NCBI RefSeq assembly: GCF_024170465.1
Contig: NZ_JALJYF010000001.1
Location: forward strand, 1,488,001-1,552,000
Direction of reading: 5' to 3'
Length of the DNA: 64,000 nt
From: Natronospira proteinivora
GTDB lineage: Bacteria; Pseudomonadota; Gammaproteobacteria; Natronospirales; Natronospiraceae
Below are positions 55,238-63,932 of this stretch, piece after piece. Position numbers and translations under genes: made by a program. Under the pieces are notes generated by a model. That model saw nothing but the letters and a program-made list of their open reading frames with translations, had not been told where the DNA came from and did not search any database. Position 1 is the first letter of the stretch. Each line of letters starts with the position of its first letter.

Positions 55238-55307
55238 CGAGCAAAGCCCTTTCCCCGCCCCTGACGGGCCCGGGATTCATGCCTTTTTGGAATGTAAGGA
55301 GAGAACC

Positions 55308-57092
55308 ATGCCTCAAATCCCACACCGGCTGAGAATCACAGCCCTGCTGGCGCTGCTGCTGTTCGCTTCCGCCTGCGCCACCACTGATGACAATGGGGCG
55401 GCCGGGGAGGCCGTCTCCGAGCTTCACACCTTCTTTGATGACGAGTGGGACCGTCGTCTGCGGGAAAACCCCACCTACGCCTCCGCCCAGGGAGATCGAC
55501 GCTGGAATGATCAATGGCCGGATCTCTCGGACGAGGCCCGGGCCGACCGCCAGGCAGCCGACCAGGAGGCCCTGAACCGGCTGGATGCCATTGACCGGAG
55601 CGCGCTGCCGGAGGAAGAGCAGCTCAACTACGATCTATTTCGCACCGAACTGGAGCGTCGGATCGAGGGCCACGATTTCGATCACCACCTGATCACCCTC
55701 AATCAACGCGGCGGCATCCAGAGCGCGGACGATACCGCCGGGCGGGTGCCACTGGATGATGTCTCGGATTACGAAGACTGGATCGCTCGCCTGGAAGGCT
55801 TCGGCGACTACATGGACCAGACCATCGACCTGATGTACGAGGGCATCGAGACCGGCTGGACCCTGCCCCAGGTGATTGCCGAACGGATTCCGCCCCAGAT
55901 CGAAAGCCAGCTGGTGGAGCATCCGGATGAGAGCGGCTTCTACGAACCCTTCAAGGACATGCCGGACCGGATCAGCGAATCGGAGCAGGAACGCCTGCGC
56001 GAAGCCGGTGCGGCTGCCATCAAGGATGTGGTGCTGCCGGCCTATCAACGCTTCCATGCCTTTTTCACCGAGGAATATATCCCCGGCGCCCGGGAGACCC
56101 TGGGGGCACGTCATTTCCCGGATGGGGAAGCCTATTACGCCTGGCGGGCCCGGGATTTCACCACCACCGAGCTGACGCCGGAGGAGATCCACGAGATCGG
56201 CCTGGATGAAGTCGCCCGCATCCGCGAGGAAATGCTGGAGATTATCGATGAGCTGGAGTTCGACGGAGACTTCGACGACTTCCTGCACTATTTGCGCACG
56301 GACGAAAAATTCTACTACGAGGACCCGGACGATCTGCTGCAGCATTACAAGGCTGAATCCAAGCGGATCGACGGCCTGCTGCCGCCCTTTTTCAAGACCA
56401 TGCCGCGCATGCCTTATGGGGTCCGCCCGATTCCGGATTCCATCGCACCGGATACCACCACGGCCTACTATTCCCGGCCGGCGGCGGACGGCACCCGGGC
56501 CGGCTTCTATTACGTGAACCTCTATCGCCCGGATACCCGGCCGAAATGGGAAATCCCGGCCTTGAGCGTGCATGAGGCCGTGCCGGGCCACCATTTCCAG
56601 ATCGCCCTGGCCCAGGAACTGGAGGGCATCCCCAACTTCCGTCGCTATGGCGGTCCCACCGCCTTCGTGGAAGGCTGGGCCCTGTACACCGAATGGCTGG
56701 CCCATGAAATGGGCGTCTACGAGACCCTCTATGACGAATTCGGCCAGCTGACCTACGAAATGTGGCGGGCGGTGCGCCTGGTGGTGGATACCGGTATTCA
56801 CACCATGGACTGGACCCGGGACGAGGCCATTGATTTCTTCATGTCCAACGCCGCCCGGGCCGAGCACGACATCATCAATGAAATCGACCGCTACATCGCC
56901 TGGCCCGGTCAGGCCCTGGCCTACAAGATCGGCGAACTACGCATTCGTGAACTGCGCGCTCGTGCCGAAGAGGCCCTGGGCGATGACTTCGACATCCGCG
57001 AATTCCACGACGTGGTCCTGCTCAACGGCGCCATCCCCCTGGATGTACTCGAGCAGGTCGTCGACGACTGGATTGACGAGGCGCGTCAATAA
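55308..57092 (+). CDS. DUF885 lipoprotein, putative metallocarboxypeptidase
   Basis: 594 residues from ATG 55308 with AAGGAGAG upstream. Lipobox ASAC gives a lipid-anchored envelope protein. The DUF885 domain covers most of the length, with the conserved zinc-site-like HEAVPGHHFQ (H422 onward) and FVEGWALYTEWLAHEMG. Related proteins are M32-like dipeptidyl carboxypeptidases. It probably digests peptides in the periplasm. Transcription ends at a good terminator. Confidence 0.87.
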   Translation: MPQIPHRLRITALLALLLFASACATTDDNGAAGEAVSELHTFFDDEWDRRLRENPTYASAQGDRRWNDQWPDLSDEARADRQAADQEALNRLDAIDRSALPEEEQLNYDLFRTELERRIEGHDFDHHLITLNQRGGIQSADDTAGRVPLDDVSDYEDWIARLEGFGDYMDQTIDLMYEGIETGWTLPQVIAERIPPQIESQLVEHPDESGFYEPFKDMPDRISESEQERLREAGAAAIKDVVLPAYQRFHAFFTEEYIPGARETLGARHFPDGEAYYAWRARDFTTTELTPEEIHEIGLDEVARIREEMLEIIDELEFDGDFDDFLHYLRTDEKFYYEDPDDLLQHYKAESKRIDGLLPPFFKTMPRMPYGVRPIPDSIAPDTTTAYYSRPAADGTRAGFYYVNLYRPDTRPKWEIPALSVHEAVPGHHFQIALAQELEGIPNFRRYGGPTAFVEGWALYTEWLAHEMGVYETLYDEFGQLTYEMWRAVRLVVDTGIHTMDWTRDEAIDFFMSNAARAEHDIINEIDRYIAWPGQALAYKIGELRIRELRARAEEALGDDFDIREFHDVVLLNGAIPLDVLEQVVDDWIDEARQ

Positions 57093-57099
57093 GAAAGCA

Positions 57100-57130
57100 C
57101 CCCGGCCACATCCACGGCCGGGGATTTTTT
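57100..57130 (+). terminator. Terminator of the DUF885 gene
   Basis: CCCCGGCC (57100-57107) pairs with GGCCGGGG (57116-57123), followed by ATTTTTT. Confidence 0.9.
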
Positions 57131-57135
57131 CCGAG

Positions 57136-57216
57136 AGCTCCAAGCTTCAAGCTACAAGCTCCAAGCCGTCCGGTCCGCGCGGCTGGCTTGCAGCTTGTAG
57201 CTTGGAGCTTGGAGCT
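57136..57216. repeat. Inverted repeat of AGCTTGNAGCTTG units, copy 1
   Basis: About 32-bp arms, built from short tandem AAGCTNCAAGCT-type units, face each other around an 18-bp G+C-rich centre. The same unit family recurs near 61368-61400 and 61574-61592. Confidence 0.75.
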
Positions 57217-57224
57217 GAATTCCC

Positions 57225-58427
57225 GTGCAACCCCGCGACGAAAGCCAAGCCCTGACCGCCCCCGCCGTCATCGCCCTGGTCATAGCCATGGGCCTGGTGG
57301 GGGTAAGTTTCGGGGCCAGTGCGCCCCTGGTGGCCTCGATTCTGGAAGAGCGGGGCTTTTCCGAGTATTACACCGGGGCGGTGTCGGCCACCCTGTCGCT
57401 GGCCATTGCCCTGTTAAGCCCCTTTGCCGGCAATCTGGTGGTGCGCCTGGGCCCCCGCTGGATCACCCTGGCCGGCATTCTGCTACAGGGCCTGTGCTTT
57501 TCCGCCCTGGGCCTGGCCCTGTTCTGGGCCGAATATTTGCTGTTCCCGGTCCGCTTTCTGCTGGGTCTGGCTGCGGCCCTGACTTTCGTCGCAGCCGAAA
57601 CCGCCCTGCTGCGCGGCGTTCGGCCCCATCTGCGCGGGCGGGCCATGGCCGCCTACGGCACCATCATGGGCCTGGGCTATGGCGGCGGGGTACTCCTCTC
57701 GGCACCCGCCTATGCCTGGCTGGGGCTCTGGTGTTTCGGGCTCGTGGGTCTCCTGGCGGTGGTGGTGGCCCCCATTTGCCGCTGGGGCCTGAGAAGCCTG
57801 CCCCGCCCGCAACCGGCCACCGATTCCAGCCGCCGGCGCGGCCGCTTCATGCGCTGGCGGCTGGTAATCATCGGTCTCTACGGGGCCATCATCTTCGGCG
57901 TTCTGGATAACGGCATGACCGGCATTTACCCGGTGGAAGGCCTGCGTCTGGGCTTTGACCGCAGCCAGACTCTCAACATCGTCGGGGTGATGCTGATCGC
58001 CTCGGTGCTGGCCCAGCCCCTGTGCGGGGTGCTCGCCGACCGCATTGGCGCCCGGCGGGTGCTGGCCGCCCTGGCCCTGACCGGCCTGGCCGGGGCCGGG
58101 TTGACCGGCTGGATCGCCTGGCAGGGCCTGGGATACGTGCCCACTCTGCTGGGCTTTGCCGTGATCGGCCTGGCCGGCGGCGGCACCTACCCGGTCTGTC
58201 TCAAGATGATCGGCGACCGGGTCCGCTCCGAGGCCCTGCCCAAGGCCAATGCCGCCTTTTCCGCCGCCTATGGCTGGGCCTCCCTGCTGGGCCCCCTGGC
58301 CGGGGCCGTCATGATCGATGGCGCCATCCGCGCCGGCCTGCTGGGCTGGGCCCTGCCCGGCCTGGCGCTGGTGATTTTCGTCTTCCTCCTGCCCCTGATC
58401 CTCCTCGATCGCCACTGGCATCGATGA
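57225..58427 (+). CDS. Major facilitator superfamily transporter
   Basis: 400 residues with twelve hydrophobic segments; the start at GTG 57225 lacks a Shine-Dalgarno, and ATG 57288 is an alternative that would lose helix 1. The A-motif-like GNLVVRLGPRWITLAG and the second-half GVLADRIGARRVLAAL loops mark MFS. The substrate is unknown; sugar or drug efflux type is possible. Confidence 0.82.
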   Translation: MQPRDESQALTAPAVIALVIAMGLVGVSFGASAPLVASILEERGFSEYYTGAVSATLSLAIALLSPFAGNLVVRLGPRWITLAGILLQGLCFSALGLALFWAEYLLFPVRFLLGLAAALTFVAAETALLRGVRPHLRGRAMAAYGTIMGLGYGGGVLLSAPAYAWLGLWCFGLVGLLAVVVAPICRWGLRSLPRPQPATDSSRRRGRFMRWRLVIIGLYGAIIFGVLDNGMTGIYPVEGLRLGFDRSQTLNIVGVMLIASVLAQPLCGVLADRIGARRVLAALALTGLAGAGLTGWIAWQGLGYVPTLLGFAVIGLAGGGTYPVCLKMIGDRVRSEALPKANAAFSAAYGWASLLGPLAGAVMIDGAIRAGLLGWALPGLALVIFVFLLPLILLDRHWHR

Positions 58428-58433
58428 AAAAGT

Positions 58434-58652
58434 CGAACACGAAGGACACGAAGAAAAGCAGAAGGGCACGAAGGTGTAACTTCTCGGTTGGGATGCTGGT
58501 TGTAGGAGCGAATTGATTCGCGACCATTGCCGGAAGCCGCCATAGTGCCATCCGCTAGCCAATCGCGGATAAATCCGCTCCTACCGGTTCATCCTGGACC
58601 GGCACTTAATGCCCTCTTCGTGTCCTTCTGCCTTTCTTCGTGTCCTTCGCGC
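58434..58652. repeat. MITE-like inverted-repeat element, copy 2, with a nested REP
   Basis: CACGAAGGACACGAAG-rich arms (58437-58475 and 58613-58651) surround a REP palindrome (58502-58584). Same arm family as the 40.2-kb element but a different interior. Confidence 0.7.
58502..58584. repeat. REP palindrome, diverged (copy 4)
   Basis: GTAGGAGCG...TTCGCGA faces AATCGCGGAT...CGCTCCTAC across a 38-bp centre; same head as the other REPs but with mismatched arms. Confidence 0.75.
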
Positions 58653-58753
58653 TTGATTTTCCAGAAAAAATCGTTGGCAACCGGAGTGAGTTTTCAACTC
58701 GCGGCCTCCCCTGCGGTAGAATGTCAGGTTCAGTTTAAGGAGCAGTGGTGCCC

Positions 58754-60010
58754 ATGATTCAGCGGCGCGAGACAAGACAAGTGATGGTGGGCGGCCATCC
58801 CGTGGGGGGTGGCGCGCCGGTGATGGTCCAGTCCATGACCAACACCGACACCGCCGATATTGATGCCACCGTCCAGCAGGTGGCCGAGCTGGCCCAGGCC
58901 GGTTCCGAGGTGGTGCGCATCACCGTCAACAACGAGGCCGCCGCCCGGGCCGTGCCCGAGGTCCGGGCCCGGCTGGAGGCCCGCGGCATGGATGTGCCCC
59001 TGGTGGGGGATTTCCATTTCAACGGCCACAAGCTCCTGAGCAAATACCCCGAATGCGCGGCGGCCCTGGCCAAGCTGCGCATCAATCCGGGCAATGTGGG
59101 CAAGGGCTCCCGCCGGGACCCGCAGTTCGCCCAGATGATCGAGATCGCCATCAAGCACGACAAGCCGGTGCGCATCGGCGTGAACTGGGGCAGCCTGGAC
59201 CAGGATCTGCTCACCCGCCTGATGGATGAAAACGCCCGCGCCAGCCAGCCCCGCGAGGCCCGGGACATCATGTTCGAAGCCATGATCCAGTCCGCCATCG
59301 GCAGCGCCGAGCGGGCCGAGGCGCTGGGCCTGGCCGGCGACAAGATCATCCTGTCCTGCAAGATGAGCGGGGTGCAGGACCTGATCACGGTCTACCGCCA
59401 GCTGGCGGACCGCTGCGACTATCCCCTGCACCTGGGCCTCACCGAGGCCGGCATGGGCAGCAAGGGGATTGTCGCCTCCACCGCCGCCCTCTCGGTGCTG
59501 CTGCAGGAAGGCATTGGCGACACCATTCGGATCTCCCTGACGCCGGAGCCCGGCGGCGCCCGCACCCGGGAGGTGATCGTGGCCCAGGAAATCCTCCAGA
59601 GCATGGGCCTGCGTTCCTTTACCCCCCAGGTGGTGGCCTGCCCCGGCTGCGGACGGACCACCAGCACCTTTTTCCAGGAACTGGCCCAGGACATCGAAAG
59701 CTGGATTCGGGCGCAGATGCCCCGCTGGCGCGAGGAATACGAAGGGGTGGAAGAGATGCAGGTGGCCGTCATGGGCTGCGTGGTAAACGGCCCCGGCGAA
59801 TCCCGACATGCCAATATCGGCATCAGCCTGCCCGGCACGGGGGAACGGCCCGTGGCGCCGGTATTTGAAGATGGCGAGAAAACCGTCACACTAAAGGGTG
59901 ACCATATCGCCGCCGATTTCCAGGCGCGCGTTCAGCGGTATATCGACAACCATTACCGCAGCAAAAACGAGCAACGCAAAGACAAGGCCGGGGCGCGGGA
60001 AGCCGGCTAA
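58754..60010 (+). CDS. ispG: 4-hydroxy-3-methylbut-2-enyl diphosphate synthase
   Basis: 418 residues from ATG 58754; GTG codons at 58745 and 58748 are nearer to AAGGAG and cannot be excluded. [16 protein letters not shown] is the family N-terminus. The 4Fe-4S cysteines are C296, C299 (CPGCGR) and C342 (GCVVNGPGE). Penultimate step of the MEP isoprenoid pathway. Stand-alone here, without the rodZ/hisS neighbours often seen. Confidence 0.95.
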   Translation: MIQRRETRQVMVGGHPVGGGAPVMVQSMTNTDTADIDATVQQVAELAQAGSEVVRITVNNEAAARAVPEVRARLEARGMDVPLVGDFHFNGHKLLSKYPECAAALAKLRINPGNVGKGSRRDPQFAQMIEIAIKHDKPVRIGVNWGSLDQDLLTRLMDENARASQPREARDIMFEAMIQSAIGSAERAEALGLAGDKIILSCKMSGVQDLITVYRQLADRCDYPLHLGLTEAGMGSKGIVASTAALSVLLQEGIGDTIRISLTPEPGGARTREVIVAQEILQSMGLRSFTPQVVACPGCGRTTSTFFQELAQDIESWIRAQMPRWREEYEGVEEMQVAVMGCVVNGPGESRHANIGISLPGTGERPVAPVFEDGEKTVTLKGDHIAADFQARVQRYIDNHYRSKNEQRKDKAGAREAG

Positions 60011-60138
60011 GGAGGAACGCGGCCAATGGGAGGCCGGTCCAACTCGGTAAGAGATCGCGCACAGGCCGAAGTACCGATTTCTGGGCGGGCAGCGGGAAAA
60101 CCGCTTCGCCGAAACACAGTTTTGTGGGAGGTGATCTC

Positions 60139-60978
60139 ATGGGTAAGGACACGAAATATGCGGCCAAAGTCCCGGATGAAAATGGCTACATCCATTACAC
60201 CGAGGAAGAGGATCAGATCTGGCACGAGCTGATCACGAACCAGAAAAAGGTCCTGCCGGGCCGTGCCTCGCCCATCTGGCTGGAAGCCATGGAGCGCATG
60301 GAATTCCCGGAAGACCGGGTGCCCCAGTGCACGGAAGTCTCTGAAGTACTGCGGGATCATACCGGCTGGTCCGTGGCGCCGGTGCCGGCACTGATCAACT
60401 TTGACAAGTTCTTTGCCCTGCTGGCGGACAAGCAATTCCCCGCGGCCAGTTTCATCCGCACCCGCGAGGAAATGGAATACCTGCAGGAGCCGGATATCTT
60501 TCACGAAATCTTCGGCCACACCCCCCTGTTGACCGACCAGCGTTTTGCCGACTTCACCCACGCCTACGGCAAGGCCGGGCTCCAAGCCAGCAAGGAAGAC
60601 CGAAAATACCTGGCGGCCCTGTACTGGTTCACGGTGGAATTCGGCCTGATCAATACCGAAGAAGGTCTCCGGACTTACGGCGCCGGGGTGGTGTCCTCAC
60701 CGGGCGAGACCGTCTACTCGGTGGAAAGTGATGAACCGGTGCGCAAACCCTTCGATCCGGTGGAGTGCATGCGTACGCCCTACCGCATCGACATCTATCA
60801 GCGCACCTATTTCGTCATCGACAGCCTGGATGATCTGTTTAACGTGGCCCATCAGGACATGATGGGCATGGTGGAAGAAGCCAAGCGCAAGGGCATGCAT
60901 GCCCCCAACTTCCCCTTCGACGATTTGCCGGAAGAAAAACAGGAACGCTTCAAGAAAATGCTGAAGGAAGCGTCCTGA
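60139..60978 (+). CDS. phhA: Phenylalanine-4-hydroxylase
   Basis: 279 residues from ATG 60139 (GGGAGGTGAT upstream). Iron ligands H122 and H127 (FHEIFGHTPLL) and E167 (WFTVEFGL) are in place; pterin-binding GWSVAPVPALI is present. It converts Phe to Tyr with tetrahydrobiopterin and O2. The recycling enzyme PhhB is encoded 53 bp downstream. Confidence 0.95.
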   Translation: MGKDTKYAAKVPDENGYIHYTEEEDQIWHELITNQKKVLPGRASPIWLEAMERMEFPEDRVPQCTEVSEVLRDHTGWSVAPVPALINFDKFFALLADKQFPAASFIRTREEMEYLQEPDIFHEIFGHTPLLTDQRFADFTHAYGKAGLQASKEDRKYLAALYWFTVEFGLINTEEGLRTYGAGVVSSPGETVYSVESDEPVRKPFDPVECMRTPYRIDIYQRTYFVIDSLDDLFNVAHQDMMGMVEEAKRKGMHAPNFPFDDLPEEKQERFKKMLKEAS

Positions 60979-61031
60979 TCAAACACTGGAAACACCATTC
61001 CTTTCCATGAACCCAAATTGAGGATTAGCTG

Positions 61032-61367
61032 ATGTCCGATCTGACCGCACAGCACTGCGCCCCCTGCGAAGGCGGCGTCAAGCCTTTCGACAAGACCGAA
61101 GCCGAGAAGCATCTCAAGGAACTGGATGAAGGCTGGGAAATCGTGGATGAAGGCAAGACCATCCGCAAGACCTTCAAGTTCAAAGGTTTCAACAAGACCA
61201 TGGGCTTTATGAACGCCGTGGCTTGGATTGCCAATGCCGAAGGTCACCATCCGGATGTGAAGCTGGGTTTCAACTTCTGCGAACTTAACTGGCAGACCCA
61301 CGCCATTGACGGCTTGTCCATCAACGACTTCATCTGCGCCGCCAAAGTGGATGCGCTTTTTAAATAA
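61032..61367 (+). CDS. phhB: Pterin-4a-carbinolamine dehydratase
   Basis: 111 residues. The active-site set EGHHPDV (two His) and NWQTHAIDGLS are present. It dehydrates the carbinolamine made by PhhA. The N-terminus has an extra Cys-containing segment (QHCAPCEGG) seen in many family members. Ends the phh operon before a terminator. Confidence 0.94.
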   Translation: MSDLTAQHCAPCEGGVKPFDKTEAEKHLKELDEGWEIVDEGKTIRKTFKFKGFNKTMGFMNAVAWIANAEGHHPDVKLGFNFCELNWQTHAIDGLSINDFICAAKVDALFK

Positions 61368-61400
61368 GCTTCAAGCTGCAAGCCACAAGCTGCAAGCTGA
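61368..61400. repeat. AAGCTGCAAGCT unit repeat, copy 2
   Basis: AAGCTTCAAGCTGCAAGC-type units directly after phhB; the inverted partner CTTGAAGCTTGTAGCTG lies at 61574-61590 on the other side of the terminator and REP. Confidence 0.6.
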
Positions 61401-61402
61401 AA

Positions 61403-61429
61403 AGCCCCGCCTGCTGGCGGGGCTTTTTT
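61403..61429 (+). terminator. Terminator of the phhAB operon
   Basis: AGCCCCGCC (61403-61411) pairs with GGCGGGGCT (61416-61424), followed by five T. Confidence 0.92.
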
Positions 61430-61468
61430 GTGGGAAGCCGCGACCATGGCTTTGTGTAACACGCAAAC

Positions 61469-61543
61469 CTGTGGGAGCGGAATGCTTGCCGCGACAGGGC
61501 TATGCCCAGGTCTTTATCGCGGCAAGCATTCCGCCCCCACAGG
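61469..61543. repeat. REP palindrome, subtype B (copy 5)
   Basis: 27-bp arms (starting CCTGTGGGAGCGGAATGC) face each other with one mismatch, between the phh terminator and the UbiH-like gene. Confidence 0.88.
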
Positions 61544-61594
61544 CAATCTGTTCACTCGGCAATGCCTGTTTGTCGCTTGAAGCTTGTAGCTGCC

Positions 61595-62776
61595 CTACCC
61601 CATGGCCCGACGGATCACTTCCCGCTTGATGGGCCCACTCTGATTAAAGAGCTTCATGCCCCAGCCCCGCATCAGGTCCACGCCCGGCGTATCACTGCGG
61701 AACAGGCGGTTGATGCCATCCAGGGCATGCAGCATGAATCGGTTGTCGGGTGCCCGGGCCCTTTCATAGCGGCGCAGAACCGCACGCTCACCGGGATCAT
61801 GGCCGTGCCTTTTGGCCCGGTCCAGTACCGCGTGGAGGGTGGCCACATCCTTCAGTCCCAGGTTCATGCCCAATCCCGCCAGGGGATGCACCGTGTGGGC
61901 GGCATCGCCAACCAGCACGAGACGCTCGTCGATGTATCGATCGGCATAGCGGGAGCAGAGCGGAAAGGCCACACGCTCTGTATCAGGCATCAAGGCCCCC
62001 AGGGTCCCTTCACTGGCCAAGGTCAGCTCACGGCCGAAGGCCTCCGGAGACAAGCCCTGAAGGCGCTCCGCTTCGGCCGGTGTGGTAGACCAGACAATGG
62101 AGCAGCGCCCATCCGCCAGCGGCAATAGCGCCAGGGGACCGGTTTCGAGGAAACGCTGGCGGGCGGTCTCGCCGTGCCAATGCTCACAGCGGATATGAGC
62201 CACCAGGGCCTTCTGTTCATGATCCACCGGCGTCACGCCGATGCCTGCCATCTGACGACAAAGGGACTGGCCACCATCGGCGGCCACCACCAGACGAGCC
62301 CGGAGACGGCCGGCCTGCTCCAGCCGCAGCAAGGCCCCCTCCGGTTCCAGGGTCAATTGGGACAAGCGATCCGGCGCATACCAATGGACCGATTCCTGGC
62401 CGGCCAATTGCTCATGCAGCGCACCCTGAATAACAGCGTTCTCAATGATATGGCCCAGGTCGGGTTCCGCCACATCGGCGGCATCGAAGCTCACTCCCCC
62501 ATGGGCATCCCAGACCCGCATCCGCCGATACGGACTGATCCGGCCCGCGGCAATCGCGGCCCAGGCCCCCAGACGCCCCAGTAACCGTTGAGAGGCCCGG
62601 GAGACGGCAAAAACCCGTAAGTCCATGGGGACATCCGGCTCAGGTGGTGATTGGCGGGGACGGGCATCCACCAGCGCCACGGAATAACCCTGTTCGGCCA
62701 AGCCCAGGGCCGCGGTGGCCCCAACGGGGCCTGCGCCCACGACCGCAATATCGTAGTGATTTCGCATGCCGGACAT
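61595..62776 (-). CDS. UbiH/UbiF/VisC-type FAD-dependent hydroxylase
   Basis: 393 residues: FAD-binding VVGAGPVGATAAL, DG motif VAADGGQS, and VLVGDAAHTVHPLAGLGMNLG. These enzymes hydroxylate the ubiquinone ring. The start at 62776 or the ATG at 62767 are both possible. Which ring position is served cannot be told here. Confidence 0.9.
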   Translation of the reverse strand: MSGMRNHYDIAVVGAGPVGATAALGLAEQGYSVALVDARPRQSPPEPDVPMDLRVFAVSRASQRLLGRLGAWAAIAAGRISPYRRMRVWDAHGGVSFDAADVAEPDLGHIIENAVIQGALHEQLAGQESVHWYAPDRLSQLTLEPEGALLRLEQAGRLRARLVVAADGGQSLCRQMAGIGVTPVDHEQKALVAHIRCEHWHGETARQRFLETGPLALLPLADGRCSIVWSTTPAEAERLQGLSPEAFGRELTLASEGTLGALMPDTERVAFPLCSRYADRYIDERLVLVGDAAHTVHPLAGLGMNLGLKDVATLHAVLDRAKRHGHDPGERAVLRRYERARAPDNRFMLHALDGINRLFRSDTPGVDLMRGWGMKLFNQSGPIKREVIRRAMG

Positions 62777-62895
62777 CCTACGGCGAGCGCAGGCTCAAGA
62801 CCAGCAGGCCCGATTAAAAATCAGCATTCTCCTACAGCGAACACGAACTACCTGTCCTACACTTCAATATCCAGGCCAACACGGAGGAGGCTGTC

Positions 62896-63144
62896 ATGCG
62901 TGGAAACTGGAAATGCTCCATTCGCCGAGATGCCGCGGAGGCTCTCGGCTTCAAACATGAGATCGATCCCAAACTGTTTGACAAGGTCGTCCATGCCAAG
63001 AATACCCCCCGGGAAGCGGCGGTGGCGGCGGCATTATATGAGCTACTACCCGGAGATCTGTGCGGACCGGTGGAAAAGCGGCAGCTGGAGGAATATCTGA
63101 TCGCCTGCGAGCAGGACGACAGCGACTGGCCCAGAACCCACTAG
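62896..63144 (+). CDS. Small conserved-looking hypothetical protein
   Basis: 82 residues with a strong GGAGGAGG 5-13 nt before the ATG. Soluble, mixed alpha, with DAAEALGFKHEIDPKLFDKVV and EAAVAAALYELLPGDLCG helices; one possible transcription/RNA-associated helix pair but no recognised domain. The stop at 63142-63144 is 3 bp before the repeat derived from tRNA-Arg. Confidence 0.65.
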   Translation: MRGNWKCSIRRDAAEALGFKHEIDPKLFDKVVHAKNTPREAAVAAALYELLPGDLCGPVEKRQLEEYLIACEQDDSDWPRTH

Positions 63145-63147
63145 TAA

Positions 63148-63219
63148 GCTCCATCAATCAGCCATAAAAAAACCCCGCCTTATCGGCGGGGTTCTTTTTA
63201 TGGCGGGGCTGGGAGGATT
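63148..63219 (-). repeat. Direct repeat of the tRNA-Arg 3' end and terminator (distal copy)
   Basis: 72 bp identical to 63347-63418: the last 20 nt of tRNA-Arg from the T-loop to CCA, the whole terminator, and flanking sequence. It marks the far end of the Arg-associated insert. The terminator copy at 63166-63193 also serves the small gene on the plus strand. Confidence 0.9.
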
Positions 63220-63346
63220 GCTCGGCCCGTCCCTGGGCCTCGCCCTCCGCTTCGCTCCGGGCCTTCCGCCTTCGGCGGAAGCTCAAATGCGTTCCAGACG
63301 CATTTGTCGAACCCCCGGATTGCTTGAAAAGGTCGGGGGTTCGAAG
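63220..63346 (-). mobile_element. tRNA-associated insert, Arg copy (87-bp module plus T-arm hairpin)
   Basis: Bounded by the two 72-bp repeats. In tRNA orientation it first has a hairpin built from an inverted and a direct copy of the Arg T-stem (63307-63346), then an 87-bp module (63220-63306). The module holds stem CAAATGCGT/ACGCATTTG, stem CTTCCGCC/GGCGGAAG and a G+C-rich end. It joins at the T-loop between TTCGA and ATCC. No coding capacity. Confidence 0.65.
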
Positions 63347-63364
63347 GCTCCATCAATCAGCCAT

Positions 63365-63392
63365 AAAAAAACCCCGCCTTATCGGCGGGGTT
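63365..63392 (-). terminator. Terminator of the csrA-tRNA transcription unit
   Basis: AACCCCGCC pairs with GGCGGGGTT, loop of five; seven T follow on the minus strand, 8 nt after the tRNA-Arg CCA. Confidence 0.9.
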
Positions 63393-63399
63393 CTTTTTA

Positions 63400-63476
63400 T
63401 GGCGGGGCTGGGAGGATTCGAACCCCCGACCTTTCGGTTCGTAGCCGAACGCTCTATCCAACTGAGCTACAGCCCC
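63400..63476 (-). tRNA. tRNA-Arg (anticodon ACG)
   Basis: 77 nt including encoded CCA. Acceptor GGGGCTG/CAGCCCC, anticodon loop CTACGAA, T-loop TTCGAAT. Second tRNA after csrA, as argV in E. coli. Confidence 0.97.
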
Positions 63477-63555
63477 TCTTGCTTGTTCGGATCGCCCCGT
63501 GGGCAATGCGCGAAAGCGGCGCATTATGCGGAAATGGGGTCGATCCGTCAAATAC

Positions 63556-63580
63556 CTAATCTGGCGGAGAGGGAGGGATT
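63556..63580 (-). repeat. Direct repeat of the tRNA-Ser 3' end (distal copy)
   Basis: 25 bp identical to 63739-63763, from the T-loop of tRNA-Ser through CCA to a few flanking bases. Confidence 0.85.
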
Positions 63581-63738
63581 GCTCGGCCCGTCCTGGGCCT
63601 CGCCCTCCGCTTCGCTCCGGGCCTTTCGCTGATCGCGAAAGTCCAAATCTGCTCCTGGCAGATTTGTCGAACCCTCTATCGGGTTCGAATAAGGGCCTCG
63701 TCTACCCTGGCCAACCACCGATAATCCGATGGCTCCAT
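63581..63738 (-). mobile_element. tRNA-associated insert, Ser copy (86-bp module plus T-arm hairpin)
   Basis: Same organisation as the Arg insert. The 86-bp module (63581-63666) matches in its G+C-rich part except for one base; its two hairpins have other sequences but keep the pairing (CAAATCTGC/GCAGATTTG and CTTTCGC/GCGAAAG). Next to it is an inverted/direct T-stem pair (63667-63691), then about 47 bp of unique sequence. Confidence 0.65.
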
Positions 63739-63744
63739 CTAATC

Positions 63745-63834
<90 letters not shown>

Positions 63835-63932
63835 GGGAGTTCCGCTTGCGCTGCGAAACAGAACGCGAATCATACCGACTTCCGGGGGGTCAGGTAAAGG
63901 CCTGCCACGGAGGCCGGATGACCTGACGGCAT

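Noticed and set aside
55160-55307. Possible glycine riboswitch upstream of gcvT
   Set aside because: The leader is only about 150 bp and shared with the divergent DUF885 gene; no tandem aptamer core could be seen on the minus strand.
60026-60232. 68-codon ORF with a strong Shine-Dalgarno between ispG and phhA
   Set aside because: It overlaps the start of phhA in another frame and has no protein-like composition; the AGGAGG may be incidental.
63200-63732. Protein-coding ORFs across the tRNA region
   Set aside because: Open frames here run through tRNA genes, terminators and palindromic inserts, so they are artefacts of G+C-rich repeats.
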